Positions 23,487 to 34,104 of a stretch of 64,000 nt of DNA are shown here, piece after piece. The stretch is from assembly GCA_030248225.1 (NCBI GenBank), contig JASANE010024760.1, positions 114,071-178,070 on the forward strand, given 5' to 3'. Every line of letters begins with the position of its first letter. Position 1 is the stretch's first letter. The position numbers and the translations under genes were made by a program. This stretch comes from Trileptium ribeirensis. Its lineage: Eukaryota > Nematoda > Enoplea > Enoplida > Thoracostomopsidae. The notes beneath the pieces are model-generated. The model ran no database searches. It saw nothing but the letters and a program-made list of their open reading frames with translations, and was not told the origin of the DNA.

Positions 23487-24623
23487 CTAGACAAGCTGAA
23501 TCACTGTCGTTGCCGTTTTTATGCTGGGGAACCGGCTATTGCCTACCAATAACCCCGGGCGCCACACCGAGAAACGGTTGATACGATCAGTTGCAGGTAT
23601 CCCAATGTATCTCGAAGAGTCATCCGACGCCACTAAAAAATTAATTTGTGATGAAATAACCAACACTTGCGAATCAAAATTATTGCCGATATAACTGCCT
23701 TCATCGTTTATTTCCGTCTCGGTTTGAAGAATATTTGATATCTTAGATTTCGCTACAAGAGCAGCATGTCTTAACGGTTCCCGGCAACGAGATCCAGTGT
23801 CTGTTCGCTTACCTTGGGGGCCTTCAGCGGATCTCTCTAGAGGACATAACAACTTGAGGCGCCGGCGCAAACGAGAAACATTTGAAAGAGTCACGTCGGC
23901 TGTTCGAACGCTACCATCGTGGCCTTTATGCAATGCTACTATGCGTCCCAACTTCCACTGTTTCCGAGGAACCTTGTCCGCGATGAGCACGGTCATACCT
24001 AAGTCTGGTGCTTGGTCACTCGTATTTCTCTGCTTCAACTTTCTATCGTTTTCCTTTAGGCCCAACATATATCGACTTTGCCACATGGACCTAAATCTGT
24101 CCAGTATTGCCTTGTTTCGACGCCACAGCAACACTATGTCGGAGTCACTAGTAGTCTCACCATTGGATTCGTCGATACGATCGCTGGATGGATCAAGCAG
24201 GTTAATTGATCGGCCGGTTAAAAGGAAGTTGGCAGGGCACAAAGTAAGTGACTCTAAATCAGAGTCGACATACATCAGCGGCCTCGTGTTCAGGCATGCT
24301 GATATCTCATAACAAAGGGTATGCATCTCTGTCAGAGATACCTTTGCGAAAGAAAGTGAGGAACGAAGACACTGTTTGACCGAAGCCACAAGCCGTTCGT
24401 AGAACCCACCGAACCATGGTGAACGCTCTGGAACAAATTTCCATACTACTCCCTGTGATTGCACCTTTTCTTGTACTAATGGATCACGACACAGTCTATT
24501 CAGCGTAGAGTTGGCCGCCTTGAACTGCTTCGCGTTGTCAAATATCAATATGGACGGTTTGCAATACAATGAGCAAAACCGGCGAAACGCAAGCAAAAAC
24601 TGTTGTGTTGACATGTCCGCCAC
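23487..24623 (-). CDS. BEL integrase C-terminal part and NADAR N-terminal part
   Basis: This continues the frame of 24672-25703 after a TGA at 24672-24674. It has the integrase catalytic Asp in LIFDNAKQF and the Glu in WFGGFYERLV, then the BEL-type extension (LTPANFL-like LTLCPANFLLTG, and PRKQWKLGRI). Integrase acts in the nucleus to join element cDNA to the target. The last 50 codons contain RFSVWRPGLLVGNSRFPSI, which lines up with the first NADAR motif (LSNF...DG...YPSxEH), although the Glu-His pair is not kept. The TAG at the end therefore falls inside the NADAR-like domain, not at a natural boundary. Confidence 0.85.
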   Translation of the reverse strand: MADMSTQQFLLAFRRFCSLYCKPSILIFDNAKQFKAANSTLNRLCRDPLVQEKVQSQGVVWKFVPERSPWFGGFYERLVASVKQCLRSSLSFAKVSLTEMHTLCYEISACLNTRPLMYVDSDLESLTLCPANFLLTGRSINLLDPSSDRIDESNGETTSDSDIVLLWRRNKAILDRFRSMWQSRYMLGLKENDRKLKQRNTSDQAPDLGMTVLIADKVPRKQWKLGRIVALHKGHDGSVRTADVTLSNVSRLRRRLKLLCPLERSAEGPQGKRTDTGSRCREPLRHAALVAKSKISNILQTETEINDEGSYIGNNFDSQVLVISSQINFLVASDDSSRYIGIPATDRINRFSVWRPGLLVGNSRFPSIKTATTVIQLV

Positions 24624-24671
24624 GACCTCTAGATGTACCGTTCGAACAACAGCACATGTAAATAGTGCGAT

Positions 24672-25703
24672 TCAAACCTTCTGGTCGCCAATTGGCGTTC
24701 GTATGATCAGCGGACCGAGGTAGTCCAAACCTGTGGCATCGAAAACTTCACGCTTGCTACAACGAAAATCTGGCAACGGTGGAGTCTCAGGGTACGTGAA
24801 TTTTAAAGCTTTTAATCGTCGACAAAGCTTACACGACTGAATGATCGATCTGACCAAAGAACGACCACGAGGAATCCAATACAATTGGCGTAGCTGGCTC
24901 AAGCAATGTGAAGTGCCCGCGTGAAAAAGTTTGATGTGCATATCTAAAATCACTAACCGGGTGAAATGATCATCCTTTGGAAGTAGTATTGGAAATTTAG
25001 CACTATCGGGAACAGTAGATGACTTAAGGCGGGTTTGACAACGGAGCACACCATCATCACCTTTCAAGATACCAAGCTGTCGCACCAAATGTTTGTCTTG
25101 TCCAGAGCAGGAAGCAGACAATATGCCGTAAAAGTGTTTAGCTTGTACGGCGGAGCACAATAACTTAGTAGTAGCAGACAGCTCTGTAGACCGAAGTACT
25201 CCGATGGTTCTTTTAGCCGGAGCTTGGCAGCAACTTGCAATGAACCACCGAACCCAACAAAGGGATCTAACCAACTTCGATAGGGTGGAAAACCCTTCGT
25301 ATCTGAGGACATCCAGCACAGTACTAGATTGTGCTGCTACCGCTGATAACTGTGATCCGCCTAATTGATCCATAGCCAAAATACCTGTTCCGTCACCTAC
25401 TACAGCACTGTCAGTAGATCTTACAGGTAAATCACCTGTCGATGTTAATGCATTTCGCATGTTACTAGGAATGTCGGGCCATGATATCTCGGCTTCACGA
25501 AGCCAACTTGGACCATGCCACCATCCTGAGTTTGCGTCACACAGTTGGTAGAGGCGACAGCCACGGCTAGCGCAATCAGCAGGATTGCTAGCAGAACGAA
25601 CATAACGGAAGCTCAAATCGAGTTCCTTAGCGACATCATTTATTTCCTTGATGCGGCCTCTAACAAATTTAGTTGACACAGCACCGTGAGCGATCCAATG
25701 CAA
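24672..25703 (-). CDS. BEL RNase H C-terminal part and integrase N-terminal part
   Basis: Same frame as the next ORF upstream (25722-26210), separated from it by TGA at 25722-25724 where BEL RNase H normally has Trp or Cys before TDxQ-x-VLHWI. The ORF carries the RNase H end (SNPADCASRG), the integrase zinc motif (H-x-C..., SCKLCRR) and the first catalytic Asp region (TGLDYLGPL). The TGA that ends it at 24672 replaces the Trp of the strongly conserved KVWIALFTC motif. Confidence 0.88.
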   Translation of the reverse strand: MHWIAHGAVSTKFVRGRIKEINDVAKELDLSFRYVRSASNPADCASRGCRLYQLCDANSGWWHGPSWLREAEISWPDIPSNMRNALTSTGDLPVRSTDSAVVGDGTGILAMDQLGGSQLSAVAAQSSTVLDVLRYEGFSTLSKLVRSLCWVRWFIASCCQAPAKRTIGVLRSTELSATTKLLCSAVQAKHFYGILSASCSGQDKHLVRQLGILKGDDGVLRCQTRLKSSTVPDSAKFPILLPKDDHFTRLVILDMHIKLFHAGTSHCLSQLRQLYWIPRGRSLVRSIIQSCKLCRRLKALKFTYPETPPLPDFRCSKREVFDATGLDYLGPLIIRTPIGDQKV

Positions 25704-25721
25704 AACACACTGGGTATCAGT

Positions 25722-26210
25722 TCAGATGATGCGCCTTATATGACCAAAATTCAACTGCGTGGAAACGAACCTGAGCAACCGGCAACCAACTAACACGGCC
25801 ATTAATTTCAACTGTGGAATGGTATGGTTTCCTGAGGACGCCCGTGTTTTCAGCGGAGCTACCTTTGCTTTGCTGAAGATAAGATAACTACGGCTACTGG
25901 AAGCGGATTTTAGGTAAATAACTGCGGCATAACTTTTGATTGACGCGTCACAAAAGCAATGAAGGCTCGCTTCAGGTTCTAAAAATGGACCAACCAAACG
26001 ATCAATTTTCTGAAAAGGAATAGACTGTAAATCAGACCCAACCTTCAACCATTCTTGTAAGGTATCGTCCTGGAGCTTATCATCCCAATTCAGCTGCTGC
26101 AGCCACGTTTGCTGAATGTGTTGTTTTCCAAGAATAGTAATAGGACTAAAGAAGCCACATGGATCATAGACTCGCGCTACAAATTGCACCAGTTGACGCT
26201 TTGTTGACAC
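25722..26210 (-). CDS. BEL RT connection and RNase H N-terminal part
   Basis: It starts in a frame different from the RT ORF it overlaps, because of a one-base loss near 26245. It encodes the typical BEL/Pao motif STKRQLVQFVARVYDPCGFFSPI, quoted in part (VYDPCGFFSPI), followed by LHCFCDAS, the first RNase H Asp. RNase H degrades the RNA strand of the RNA-DNA hybrid during reverse transcription. Confidence 0.88.
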   Translation of the reverse strand: MSTKRQLVQFVARVYDPCGFFSPITILGKQHIQQTWLQQLNWDDKLQDDTLQEWLKVGSDLQSIPFQKIDRLVGPFLEPEASLHCFCDASIKSYAAVIYLKSASSSRSYLIFSKAKVAPLKTRASSGNHTIPQLKLMAVLVGCRLLRFVSTQLNFGHIRRII

Positions 26211-28027
26211 TGCAGCATGGTCAACATTAATCCTCGGACAAGATAATGAATCGTTCTCGTATCCCAGCTCATACCTAACACTTTAGTGACGATTCCCCAT
26301 TTTCCGCGATCTTCTACTGCCAGAGATGTTTCAAACTCTCTGCTATTGGTATACCACTGTCGTAGGTTCATGGAGGCGTCTGCTATGATTTTCTTTGCGG
26401 ACCTGTAATACACATTCGCTGTTTCGACATTTGAAAGACTTGCTACAACATTATCAACGTATAGGTTCTCGCTCATGAGTTTTGCAGTGGCATCTCTGTA
26501 GAGCGAAAAATGGTGCAGAAGACAAGAAGCGAGCAAAAAGGCACTGCAAACGAGTCCGAATGGTACTCTAGTGAATCGATAGACAATCAAATTGTCACCT
26601 ACGGCAGGTCTGCGGAAATCCCTGACCCAGAAGAACCGTTGAAGATCACGTTCAGATCGTTGAAGACCGACATTGAGGAACGCTTTCTCAACGTCGCTGA
26701 CGACGGCGACTGGTTTCAGACGAAATCGAATCAACAATCCAACTAAATCAGCAAGAAACAACGGCCCACTGTAAAGAGTATCATTAAGGCTGAGAGTACC
26801 ATCCTTTTCTCGGGCGGAAGCATCATATACAATGCGTAATGGTGTGGTCAAACTTTCTGGTTTCATAACGCAGTGGTGGGGCAAGTAATGAATTTGGCCG
26901 GTCGGGAAAGAAGGAGCCACTCCGATGATCTCCTTTTGCAATTGCTCATCGATAATTTCATGATATTTCTGCAATATATCAGGATTCGAAGATAGTCGAC
27001 GAAACAGGGAGCGAAGTCTTCCTAGAGCAAGCTCACGATTCTGCGGAAGCTCTTCAGCATTAATCCTGCGAGGAAATTGCACGTAGTAGCGACCATTTTC
27101 AATAATGCGCGTAGAATTGACCTGGCGAACCGCTTCTTCGTCTGCAGATGAAGGTTGTTCTGTTTTTATTCCTATATCTTCCAAGCGCCAGAATTGCTCG
27201 AGGTTAAATTCTTTATTAACAACCGACGGAAACGAACTCAGCAGCAAAGTAGAGCCTACCCGCCGCGGCTCTATAGCTCTAGAGGTCCCAGCAGCAATGT
27301 AACCAAGTTTTGACGACAGTAGAATCAATCCACCGGGCAACCGAATCTGCTCGGACGTAACAAACTCATAGTACATGTCACCGCCGATCAATACGTCGAT
27401 AGGAAGACTACGAGGACTATCTGACGGCGGCTCTGCCAATCGAACCTGCGAAAGAATCGGATAATCTAATGACTTAATAGGCGGACAAAAAATTGGACAC
27501 GTGATGAACTCCGTTACGTTTGCCTGGACCACAATCTCGTTGTCATTACAATCGATCACAGTGAACTTAATCACATTGTATGTTTTGGAACGCCTTCTTC
27601 TGTCTTCGAAGACACCAAGTGACATCGGCTCCTTGCCTACACAATCTACGTCCAGCTTGGCGGCAGCGGAGGCAGTAATATACGACCGAAATCCAGCCGT
27701 ATCGAAGAGAAATCTCAAAAATACAGGATTCTCCTTACAGGAGCCGCGGCAACATACTAAAGCTGTCTGCATATTGGTAACACTAAAGTCGCTGCGACCC
27801 GTGCCATGAACCGCATTGTTGCTAGCAGGAATGAAGTGAGCAGCTTTGGTGTTCATTTTTAAATTCTGGTTGCTGCCACCTTTGGCAGAAACAGTATTTG
27901 TTGCAGTTTCCAAACTGGTTACTGAACTGAATAGTGAAAAACACAAGCTAGAATGATGGCCCTTACGCTTACAATGGAAACACGACTCCTTGCTTTGACA
28001 CACTCGCGCTTCGTGGCCTTCACACAA
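26177..28027 (-). CDS. BEL gag zinc knuckles, protease and reverse transcriptase
   Basis: Opens immediately after the TGA ending the gag ORF, in the same frame. It carries the rest of a Cys/His cluster (SCFHCKRKGHHSSLC), then an aspartic-protease-like segment with DTAG where DSG/DTG is usual. RT follows, with ISDVEKAF-like VVSDVEKAFLNV, the PFGL block and the BEL-specific YVDN in place of YVDD. It ends in a shifted frame at 26177 just after WDTRT. RT copies the element RNA into cDNA in the virus-like particle. Confidence 0.9.
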   Translation of the reverse strand: MCEGHEARVCQSKESCFHCKRKGHHSSLCFSLFSSVTSLETATNTVSAKGGSNQNLKMNTKAAHFIPASNNAVHGTGRSDFSVTNMQTALVCCRGSCKENPVFLRFLFDTAGFRSYITASAAAKLDVDCVGKEPMSLGVFEDRRRRSKTYNVIKFTVIDCNDNEIVVQANVTEFITCPIFCPPIKSLDYPILSQVRLAEPPSDSPRSLPIDVLIGGDMYYEFVTSEQIRLPGGLILLSSKLGYIAAGTSRAIEPRRVGSTLLLSSFPSVVNKEFNLEQFWRLEDIGIKTEQPSSADEEAVRQVNSTRIIENGRYYVQFPRRINAEELPQNRELALGRLRSLFRRLSSNPDILQKYHEIIDEQLQKEIIGVAPSFPTGQIHYLPHHCVMKPESLTTPLRIVYDASAREKDGTLSLNDTLYSGPLFLADLVGLLIRFRLKPVAVVSDVEKAFLNVGLQRSERDLQRFFWVRDFRRPAVGDNLIVYRFTRVPFGLVCSAFLLASCLLHHFSLYRDATAKLMSENLYVDNVVASLSNVETANVYYRSAKKIIADASMNLRQWYTNSREFETSLAVEDRGKWGIVTKVLGMSWDTRTIHYLVRGLMLTMLQCQQSVNWCNL

Positions 28028-29173
28028 TCAGTTAAGACAGACACGTCCTATCCTTTTCCTGCGCGATTGGTAGTCCGGATACTGATGACACTGATCTGAT
28101 TTATGACTAGAAGTGCTACAGTATTTACAGAGCCGAACATTAGACTTAGCCTGATTTTTATTAAAGTTCAACTGTGATGCTGAAGTAGAAAATCGCAAAT
28201 TGTTTTTGTTCTTAATCGCTAGCTTCGCGTCTGTTACAGCGGCACTTCCCTGCTTATCGGTCTTTGAACTACTTTGGTCGTGAACAAATTGCCGTTCGCT
28301 CATGTCGCGTGCACGGATTTTTTGACGCAACAAATCGCGCAGTTTTGACAATGACCATAGATCTCTACCATTTTGCCTGTGCAGCTCCATTTTCACATGC
28401 AGAGGTAATTTTGACAAAATTATAGGAGTAAAAACCAGTCCATATTGATCTTCACTCAGTCCAAGGCCTGCTAGACTACGTATATGTTTTTCACTTTCAT
28501 CATAAATTCGTTGTAACTGTTGTACATTATGTGAAGCAGGTGGCTGCTCGATTAAGGCAGTCAGATGCGAAAAAATTGCGAGCTGAGGATTGCCAAATCG
28601 GTCCCCTAAAACAGTTTTAACTGCTTCATAGTTTGCAACAGTTAGCGTGTATCCTTCGCACAAGCGCAGAGCATCACCCTCTAAATACCCTTTGAGATAT
28701 TTGAACTTATCAATTTCTGCCAAATTCGGATGTTTATCGATTGTGTTTGTGAAACTGTCCCAAAATTCTCTCCATTTGATGGGGTCCCCGTCGTACTTAG
28801 CTATTTCAAGAGTCGGGAGCTTAATATTTGGTGTTACAGATGCGCCAGGTGTTGGTGATGCACTTATTGGGGTGTGATTAACGGGGGAAATGATACAGTC
28901 ATCAATGCGCAAAGTAACCTTAGCTATAATATCCAAAAAAGATTCGTCGTACTTCACGACTGAATCTATCTCAGTATCAATAGACTGCTCTTCCGTAAGC
29001 CCCTCCAAAATAGCTTCATTAAAATTGTCAATCTTTTGCTTATAAGCGTTTAGCTTAGACAAAATAGTACGCAGTTGTTCAGCAGTTGCTTGATCTGAAT
29101 ATGCTTGTAGTTTGCCATATTCCTTAGTAACATTAGCTTTGTACGCGTTCCGTTGCTTGATAAGTTTAGACAT
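28028..29173 (-). CDS. BEL gag (DUF1759-type)
   Basis: A 381-codon ORF beginning MSKLIKQR. It has a coiled-coil N-terminal third, then the hallmark BEL gag block LPTLEIAKYDGDPIKWREFWDSF (positions 29173 minus about 390-460 bases) and a C-terminal Cys/His region. The terminal TGA (28028-28030) lies inside a zinc motif of the form C-L-N-[stop]-L-C-x-GH-x4-C, exactly where the second Cys is expected. Gag forms the particle and binds RNA. Confidence 0.9.
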   Translation of the reverse strand: MSKLIKQRNAYKANVTKEYGKLQAYSDQATAEQLRTILSKLNAYKQKIDNFNEAILEGLTEEQSIDTEIDSVVKYDESFLDIIAKVTLRIDDCIISPVNHTPISASPTPGASVTPNIKLPTLEIAKYDGDPIKWREFWDSFTNTIDKHPNLAEIDKFKYLKGYLEGDALRLCEGYTLTVANYEAVKTVLGDRFGNPQLAIFSHLTALIEQPPASHNVQQLQRIYDESEKHIRSLAGLGLSEDQYGLVFTPIILSKLPLHVKMELHRQNGRDLWSLSKLRDLLRQKIRARDMSERQFVHDQSSSKTDKQGSAAVTDAKLAIKNKNNLRFSTSASQLNFNKNQAKSNVRLCKYCSTSSHKSDQCHQYPDYQSRRKRIGRVCLN

Positions 29174-29555
29174 AATAAACCACGGACTTACTAGTCACAA
29201 AACAACCCGTCAATAAACCAAGATTCTCGAATTCCCAAAGCACACGACGTTAATGGTGTTGGTTTGCCAAGAAAAGAAACCAAGACGTTGATGATAATAG
29301 CGGCCAATCAACACGACGTTCAATATTATAATGGCGGCAACAGTAGTAAAATCTACTACAACGATCCAAGTTCTGAGGGGAATCGCTCACACAAAACCAT
29401 CAAACCAATCCTTGAAAGCGTTAACACCGAAAAAAACCATATACAGTAAAATCTACCGTAGCTACCTTGGTATATACAAATGAGCAGCTTTAATAGCTTG
29501 ACAATTACAGCTTCACCCGTATACACTGATGTCAAAAGCGTGTACCGAAGGACCA
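29174..29555 (-). other. BEL 5' leader with primer binding site
   Basis: Untranslated leader between the 5' LTR and gag. In minus sense the 18 bases next to the LTR (29555 down to 29538) begin TGGTCCTTCGG. TGG directly after the LTR is the usual start of a tRNA primer binding site, so the primer tRNA should end CCGAAGGACCA. The tRNA identity is not assigned. Confidence 0.5.
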
Positions 29556-29701
29556 TTTAACGAATAAAGTTTACGTTAATTATAACAACAACACATTGAC
29601 AACAATCATCCTTATATAGTGTCTGTCCGAATGACATATGCAAATCAATTTTAATAGTCAGTTCTTTCATCATCTTCATCAAACGGAAAAGAAATGTGAC
29701 A
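29556..29701 (-). repeat. BEL 5' LTR
   Basis: 146-bp partner of 22165-22310 with one substitution. It is followed by GAGCC (29702-29706), the target duplication, after which the sequence of the giant element's LTR resumes. Confidence 0.93.
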
Positions 29702-31171
29702 GAGCCCGACTGGTCCCGTTGCTCAGACGAGCGCCCTGCTTTTATACTGCTGTTCCTACCCCCCTTTCTTTCCGCTTTTTTTTCGCACTCCTACCATTAC
29801 TGCGATTCAACAGGAAAATCCGAATTTAAAAAAAACAATATAATCAAAAGCAAAACAGCATCGTATGTATATGTGCTACATGCCTGGTAAAGCCCCTGTA
29901 AACAAAGCGGCAGGCAACTACAGAACAACACGAAGAGATACCAGCAGCCCATAGCGACATAGACGAACTTTTGTTTTTGTGTAGACAGTGGCCGAAACGT
30001 GCCAAGTCGGCCCTGTAAACAACTAAACCTCGCACTGGTCGGTGCGAGAAAAATTTTAGGGCGAAATATAACGGCGCTCGGGGCGCCGTTTGCTCATAGG
30101 GATATCGGCACATTTTTGCCGACATCGCGAGAACGAAAAACAGTGGGCGGCCGGGGGCAGGACCAGCATCATGCCCTGGCAGGCCGGCTACTGATGAAAA
30201 TTTAAAATTTAATATTTCTTTTATAGGAGGCCTGTTAGAGGCCGATTTAGGAGGCGAAAATCCCAAATTTCGATGTCCCGTTTGAGTTTAGGGGATCCTG
30301 AGCGGACCCGCGGGGGTGGGCGGCCCCGGTTTTGCACTAAACAGTTAGGGGAGAACCCGATAAGTGTCCCGGGCTCCAAAAATCGGGGAGTTTAGATTAT
30401 TTTGGGTGTCCTTTTAGGCTTAGGAGATTGGAGGCTTAAGCGCCTGTTCGGGGATCCATAAGTATTTAAGGGATCCAAATTTTTAGACCCGCCGGGACGA
30501 TTTGACACCCCTGCGAAGTTCTTAAGACGGTTTAGTCACCCTGGTTCCTCTAAAATTTGTCGGAAACCCAAAAATTAAATTTTCGTGTCGCACCCTAAAA
30601 TAGTTCCTTAGAAAATTTGTGCCCGAAATTTGCTTTCCGAAAATTTTGTTCAAATGCCCATCCTGCATATTTTATAGATACATAATGCACTGTATAGGCA
30701 CAGCAGATACCAAGTAGATTACCGCAACTCCTCGACGTGTGCGCTGGGATCGGCCCAGGGCGACCAGTTTTCTTGCAGCACGAAAAGTCCCTGTGGCATC
30801 CGTTGGTCCCCGGCCTCTCCGAGCGCACACCCGTACTCCGCACGATTACGACGTCATGTATAATATAATGCACAACGTTTTATGTACACAATACGGCATC
30901 AATTCACTTCACGAGGATCGACCGGACACCTCTGATCGGGGTACTCTTTCTTCCATGATTTGGTGCCAAAATCACCCCGGGCACCTTCGGTGGAGTGTGA
31001 CCTTATAAACACAATATAAACGAAATACAATTTTTTTTATTTCCAAATTAATACGATACTGCACAATTACGTAATAAATTCATACAGAGGTCACACTCTA
31101 CCGGTATCCGGCCGTCCGTTCTTGTTCCCTACGAAAGCGTTTATTCAATTTCATAAAATTGGGCTGTTACA
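29702..31171 (-). repeat. 3' LTR of the giant element, second part
   Basis: Continues the LTR from the BEL insertion to the terminal CTGTTACA at 31171. It corresponds to 52138-53607 in the right LTR. It includes GC-rich stem-forming stretches (for example GGCGCTCGGGGCGCC near 30072) and a 3' half rich in GGGGATCC-type blocks. The following AAGAGA purine run, read in minus sense, could be part of a polypurine tract. Confidence 0.9.
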
Positions 31172-32612
31172 TCTCTTAAAATTTTTTTGGATTTATTAGA
31201 CTCCTTACTTAGGGTAAGAGTGTAAATCGAAAGGAAAAATGGTTATGAGTGAAATTTCGCCGTTAAATCCGCAGATGCACAGCCCGTTATCTGATTTAGC
31301 TTGAAAATTTCGAAGATTGTTATGAAATTCCATGTAGAATTTACAAAGGTTTTAAGATTATGCGTGAAAATTTAAGAGGGTTTGCGGAAAATTTGGACAA
31401 AATTTGCCGGATTTCCTGAATTTCCGTAAAAATTTGATAAATTTTGGTAAATTTTCGATAACTTTTAGTAAGATTTGATAAGTTTCAGTAAATTTGTATA
31501 ATTTCAGTAAAAGGTTATAAATTTCAGGGCAGAAGGGCGACTTGATGTTATCCGATATCCCTGTGTACGTAAGAGACCGTGAAACACGTCGCTCCTTCTC
31601 CCTTATTTTCCAGAAATTTTCGAAGTTTTCCTTTATGGGCTAAATTGTAAAAATGGTTTAAGTCATGTGAAATTTAAGCTCCATGTATCTAATCATCTAA
31701 GATTATATTATAATTATCCCTATATATATATATATATATGATGTAATATAACCATTTATTATTGTATGTACTATATGCACTGGCACGTACCTCTAAAGTT
31801 TAGTTGGGTTTGGTCACCCCCGAGAAAGGGTCCGGACTACCAGAGTGCCTGACCCAGGAGTTCCCTATAACATCACAATGTTTCCGAAGTTTCCATGGAT
31901 CTGTAGATTTTGAAAAAGGAAAATAAATTTCGTATTTCTTGAATTTGGTACTAGGTTAATTTAACTTGAGTTGGTTTATATTATGCGTGAGTAAACTTAA
32001 GGTGACCCCGACAACCATCCTATTCTGTCATTACCGATATCGAATCGCAAACCGTTGTTACGGAAAACAGGCTTAATTTCATTCGGTTTTTCGCTAACCG
32101 AAAATGGGCAAAATCAAATCAAGTGCAGAAATTCTGTTCCCTAATGTATTATCATTTAAATTTGGATTATACAGTGTTCGCGAACAAATTTAATGCAAAA
32201 CTGACGTCACAATCAAATCGACAAATTTTCGTTATCAAACATTCGGGTAATTTTACATCAATTTTCGCGAACACAAAATGGATAGATTTCAATCGCGAGG
32301 GCTGTGTTCGCGAACAGCTTTACGTCGAATTCCAATCGCAAAAAAGCGTTCCGTAACAAATTTTATCCAAAAATACAAAATAGGATGGTTGCCGGGGTCA
32401 TTTTAAGTTTAGTCGCGCATTAGCAGTGCTTCCGACTCACCTAGCTTCAGACAATGTTTCCTAAGAAGTTTTACTTCGCTCTGTTCCGCACGCTTTCGCT
32501 ACCGCTCGCTGCCACTAGATTTTGTTGGGGCTCTTCCAAAATTTTCGGTTTGCCCTCGCAATAGCCTATCCTCTTACAGTGTGGTCATACCTTCGCGCAT
32601 TTAGTATAGCCC
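31172..32612 (-). other. Giant element 3' untranslated region
   Basis: Non-coding sequence between accessory copy B and the 3' LTR. It contains AT-rich short-period sequence with repeated GATAAATTT/GTAAATTT words (31410-31530), a TA microsatellite (31721-31739) and an inserted inverted-repeat element (31984-32419). No ORF with coding character was found. Confidence 0.5.
31984..32419. mobile_element. Small inverted-repeat DNA element (MITE), TTA duplication
   Basis: About 45-bp terminal inverted repeats: the left end starts TGCGTGAGTAAACTTAAGG and the right end is the reverse complement of TGCGCGACTAAACTTAA. The next bases (TGACCCCGRCAACCATCCTATT) also pair. TTA flanks both ends (31981-31983 and 32420-32422), which suits PIF/Harbinger-type transposition. 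There is no transposase. The interior carries repeated TGTTCGCGAACA palindromes (near 32177 and 32305). Confidence 0.82.
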
Positions 32613-33871
32613 TTAATGCGTTAAGCGTCTTAGCTCGGCGTCTCTAACTAAACGGCTCACCCACTCATGCAAGTTCCGCCGACAATACTGCGACACCATC
32701 GGCTCGTCAAAATGAGGCCTTTCTTGCCATTCCATGTGTGGCTCGTCCCGTTCCCACGCGTCTGCACTGTGGAACGCGACCGGCCAGGAAGGCATGTAAA
32801 CGTTGTGGAAGGTGTCGTGCTGCCGTCGGTGGTTAGCCATTAGTTGTTTGAGCTCGGCCGTCCAGGATAAAGCGTCCTGATTAGTGGCAGCCCATCGGGG
32901 TGCCGGTGGCGCTATAACGATGGCGGTGTTGACTGCAACTCGGCGAGAGAGTACGCCTAAGTGCCGCTTGAATTTACGAAAGGCGGCGTTCGGCAAGGAC
33001 GCGTGGAGCTGCTCCATTGGTGCCTTGCGGTAGATGTATTGGAACCCGCCAAGTATAACGATGCAGCTGGTCTGCGGGGTTAGGATCGCGTTGGCCAACT
33101 GCAGTAAACGTACCATGGTGGAACCTGGTCATCTGTTGACGATCCATTTATTTTCGGTGGCCATTTCTAAGATCGGCAGCGCTAGAGCATCACCTACTAT
33201 AATCGTCCGAGGCGAGCGAACGTGGCCGTTAGTACGGTAATCTCGTACTTCCTCGAGTAATCGGCCCATGACGTTGTGGCAGCGCGTCGGGGCTTCCTGC
33301 TGCTGCAGCTGTTGATTGGTGCGCCAGACGCCCCAGAAAGTGTCCGTGGTGGCCTCTAACAGCTGCTGGTCGTCAGTGAGTCGTAGAATTCGCGCATATT
33401 CCGGTATGGCGAATTTACTGAGCAGAATTGGCCGCATGATATGTTCAAGAAGCGGCTTTAGTCGGGCCTGGGTAATACCGTCGATGAGCTCGTTCTTTAG
33501 CTCTCGCGCTCGTGTCTTCAGCTGCAGCGGAGTGCCTGTCATGAGTAGCAGTTCCCGGACGGCATCGGTCAGTTCCAGCAGCGAGAGCACCTGTACTTGG
33601 TAATGCTTTTCGACGGTCGACAAGGTGTTGCCGTCATGTGCGAATGGGGTTGGTGCCTCGTGCATATTTGACAGTTCCGGCCATTCGGTACCGTGGGATA
33701 GAAATGTCACGTACGGCTTGATTAAATCCACACGGTAAGTCGGAATCGCTGGAAGCTGGAACCACGTCGATTCTGGTGGGGTAAATGGCCCACTCACCGA
33801 TACGCGTCCGCTGGATCGCCTCCGAGTCTGCTCGGCTTCGTCGCTGGTCGAGGTTGCGAGGTGCTGGCCAT
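32613..33871 (-). CDS. NADAR-SGNH accessory gene, copy B (one in-frame TGA)
   Basis: An ATG at 33871 directly follows a TTCTTGCAG acceptor-like sequence, but the long ORF is in a different frame and runs from about 33797. It shows a clear NADAR domain: ELSNM...PFAHDG, TVEKHYQ, IMRPILLSKF, then DTFWG and NVMGRLLEEVRDY. After RSPRTIIVGDALALP (SGNH block I with Ala for the catalytic Ser) a TGA at 33129-33131 interrupts the frame, which continues unchanged with LTPQTSCIVILGGF (block III-like) to TAA at 32613. Copy A has Arg where this TGA lies, so CGA to TGA is the simplest origin. NADAR enzymes cleave N-glycosidic bonds; some remove ADP-ribose from guanine in nucleic acids. Function in a retroelement is unknown. 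It lies between pol/copy A and the 3' LTR. Confidence 0.8.
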
Positions 33872-34104
33872 CTGCAAGAATAAACTCAAATAAATATTCG
33901 GGTTGTCGTTGCGTAGGGTCGCTCCTTTTCGCTGGGCGCTCGCTGGTTAACTCTTTCTGCCCTGCTTTACCTGCGCATTACCTTATAGCACTGTTACCCT
34001 GTGCGTTTCTCTTACCTCCCTAAATCGGCTACTTCTTCCCCTTCTTGTTTGGATTGGTACGGCCTTATTCCTGCCAGGGCTCAGCCTGCTTATATAGGTG
34101 GGCT

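Larger units (their letters stand above)
22165..29701 (-). mobile_element. BEL/Pao LTR retrotransposon nested in the giant element's 3' LTR
   Basis: Identical-length 146-bp LTRs (22165-22310 and 29556-29701) with one mismatch enclose a BEL-type gag-PR-RT-RNaseH-integrase region on minus. GAGCC flanks both ends (22160-22164 and 29702-29706), a 5-bp target duplication. The uninterrupted right LTR of the host element shows the empty site. In minus sense the LTR starts TGTCACATT. The coding frame is continuous apart from one frameshift near 26245 and four in-frame stops: TGA at 28028, 25722 and 24672, and TAG at 23487. After integrase the frame runs into a NADAR-like and SGNH hydrolase module in the position where an env gene sometimes lies. 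Confidence 0.93.

Noticed and set aside
24672..28030. A nuclear genetic code with UGA as Trp
   Set aside because: Trp is encoded by TGG throughout the long intact ORFs and host genes, one TGA stands for Cys, and the left relic also has TAA and TAG stops. Kept only as a readthrough question.
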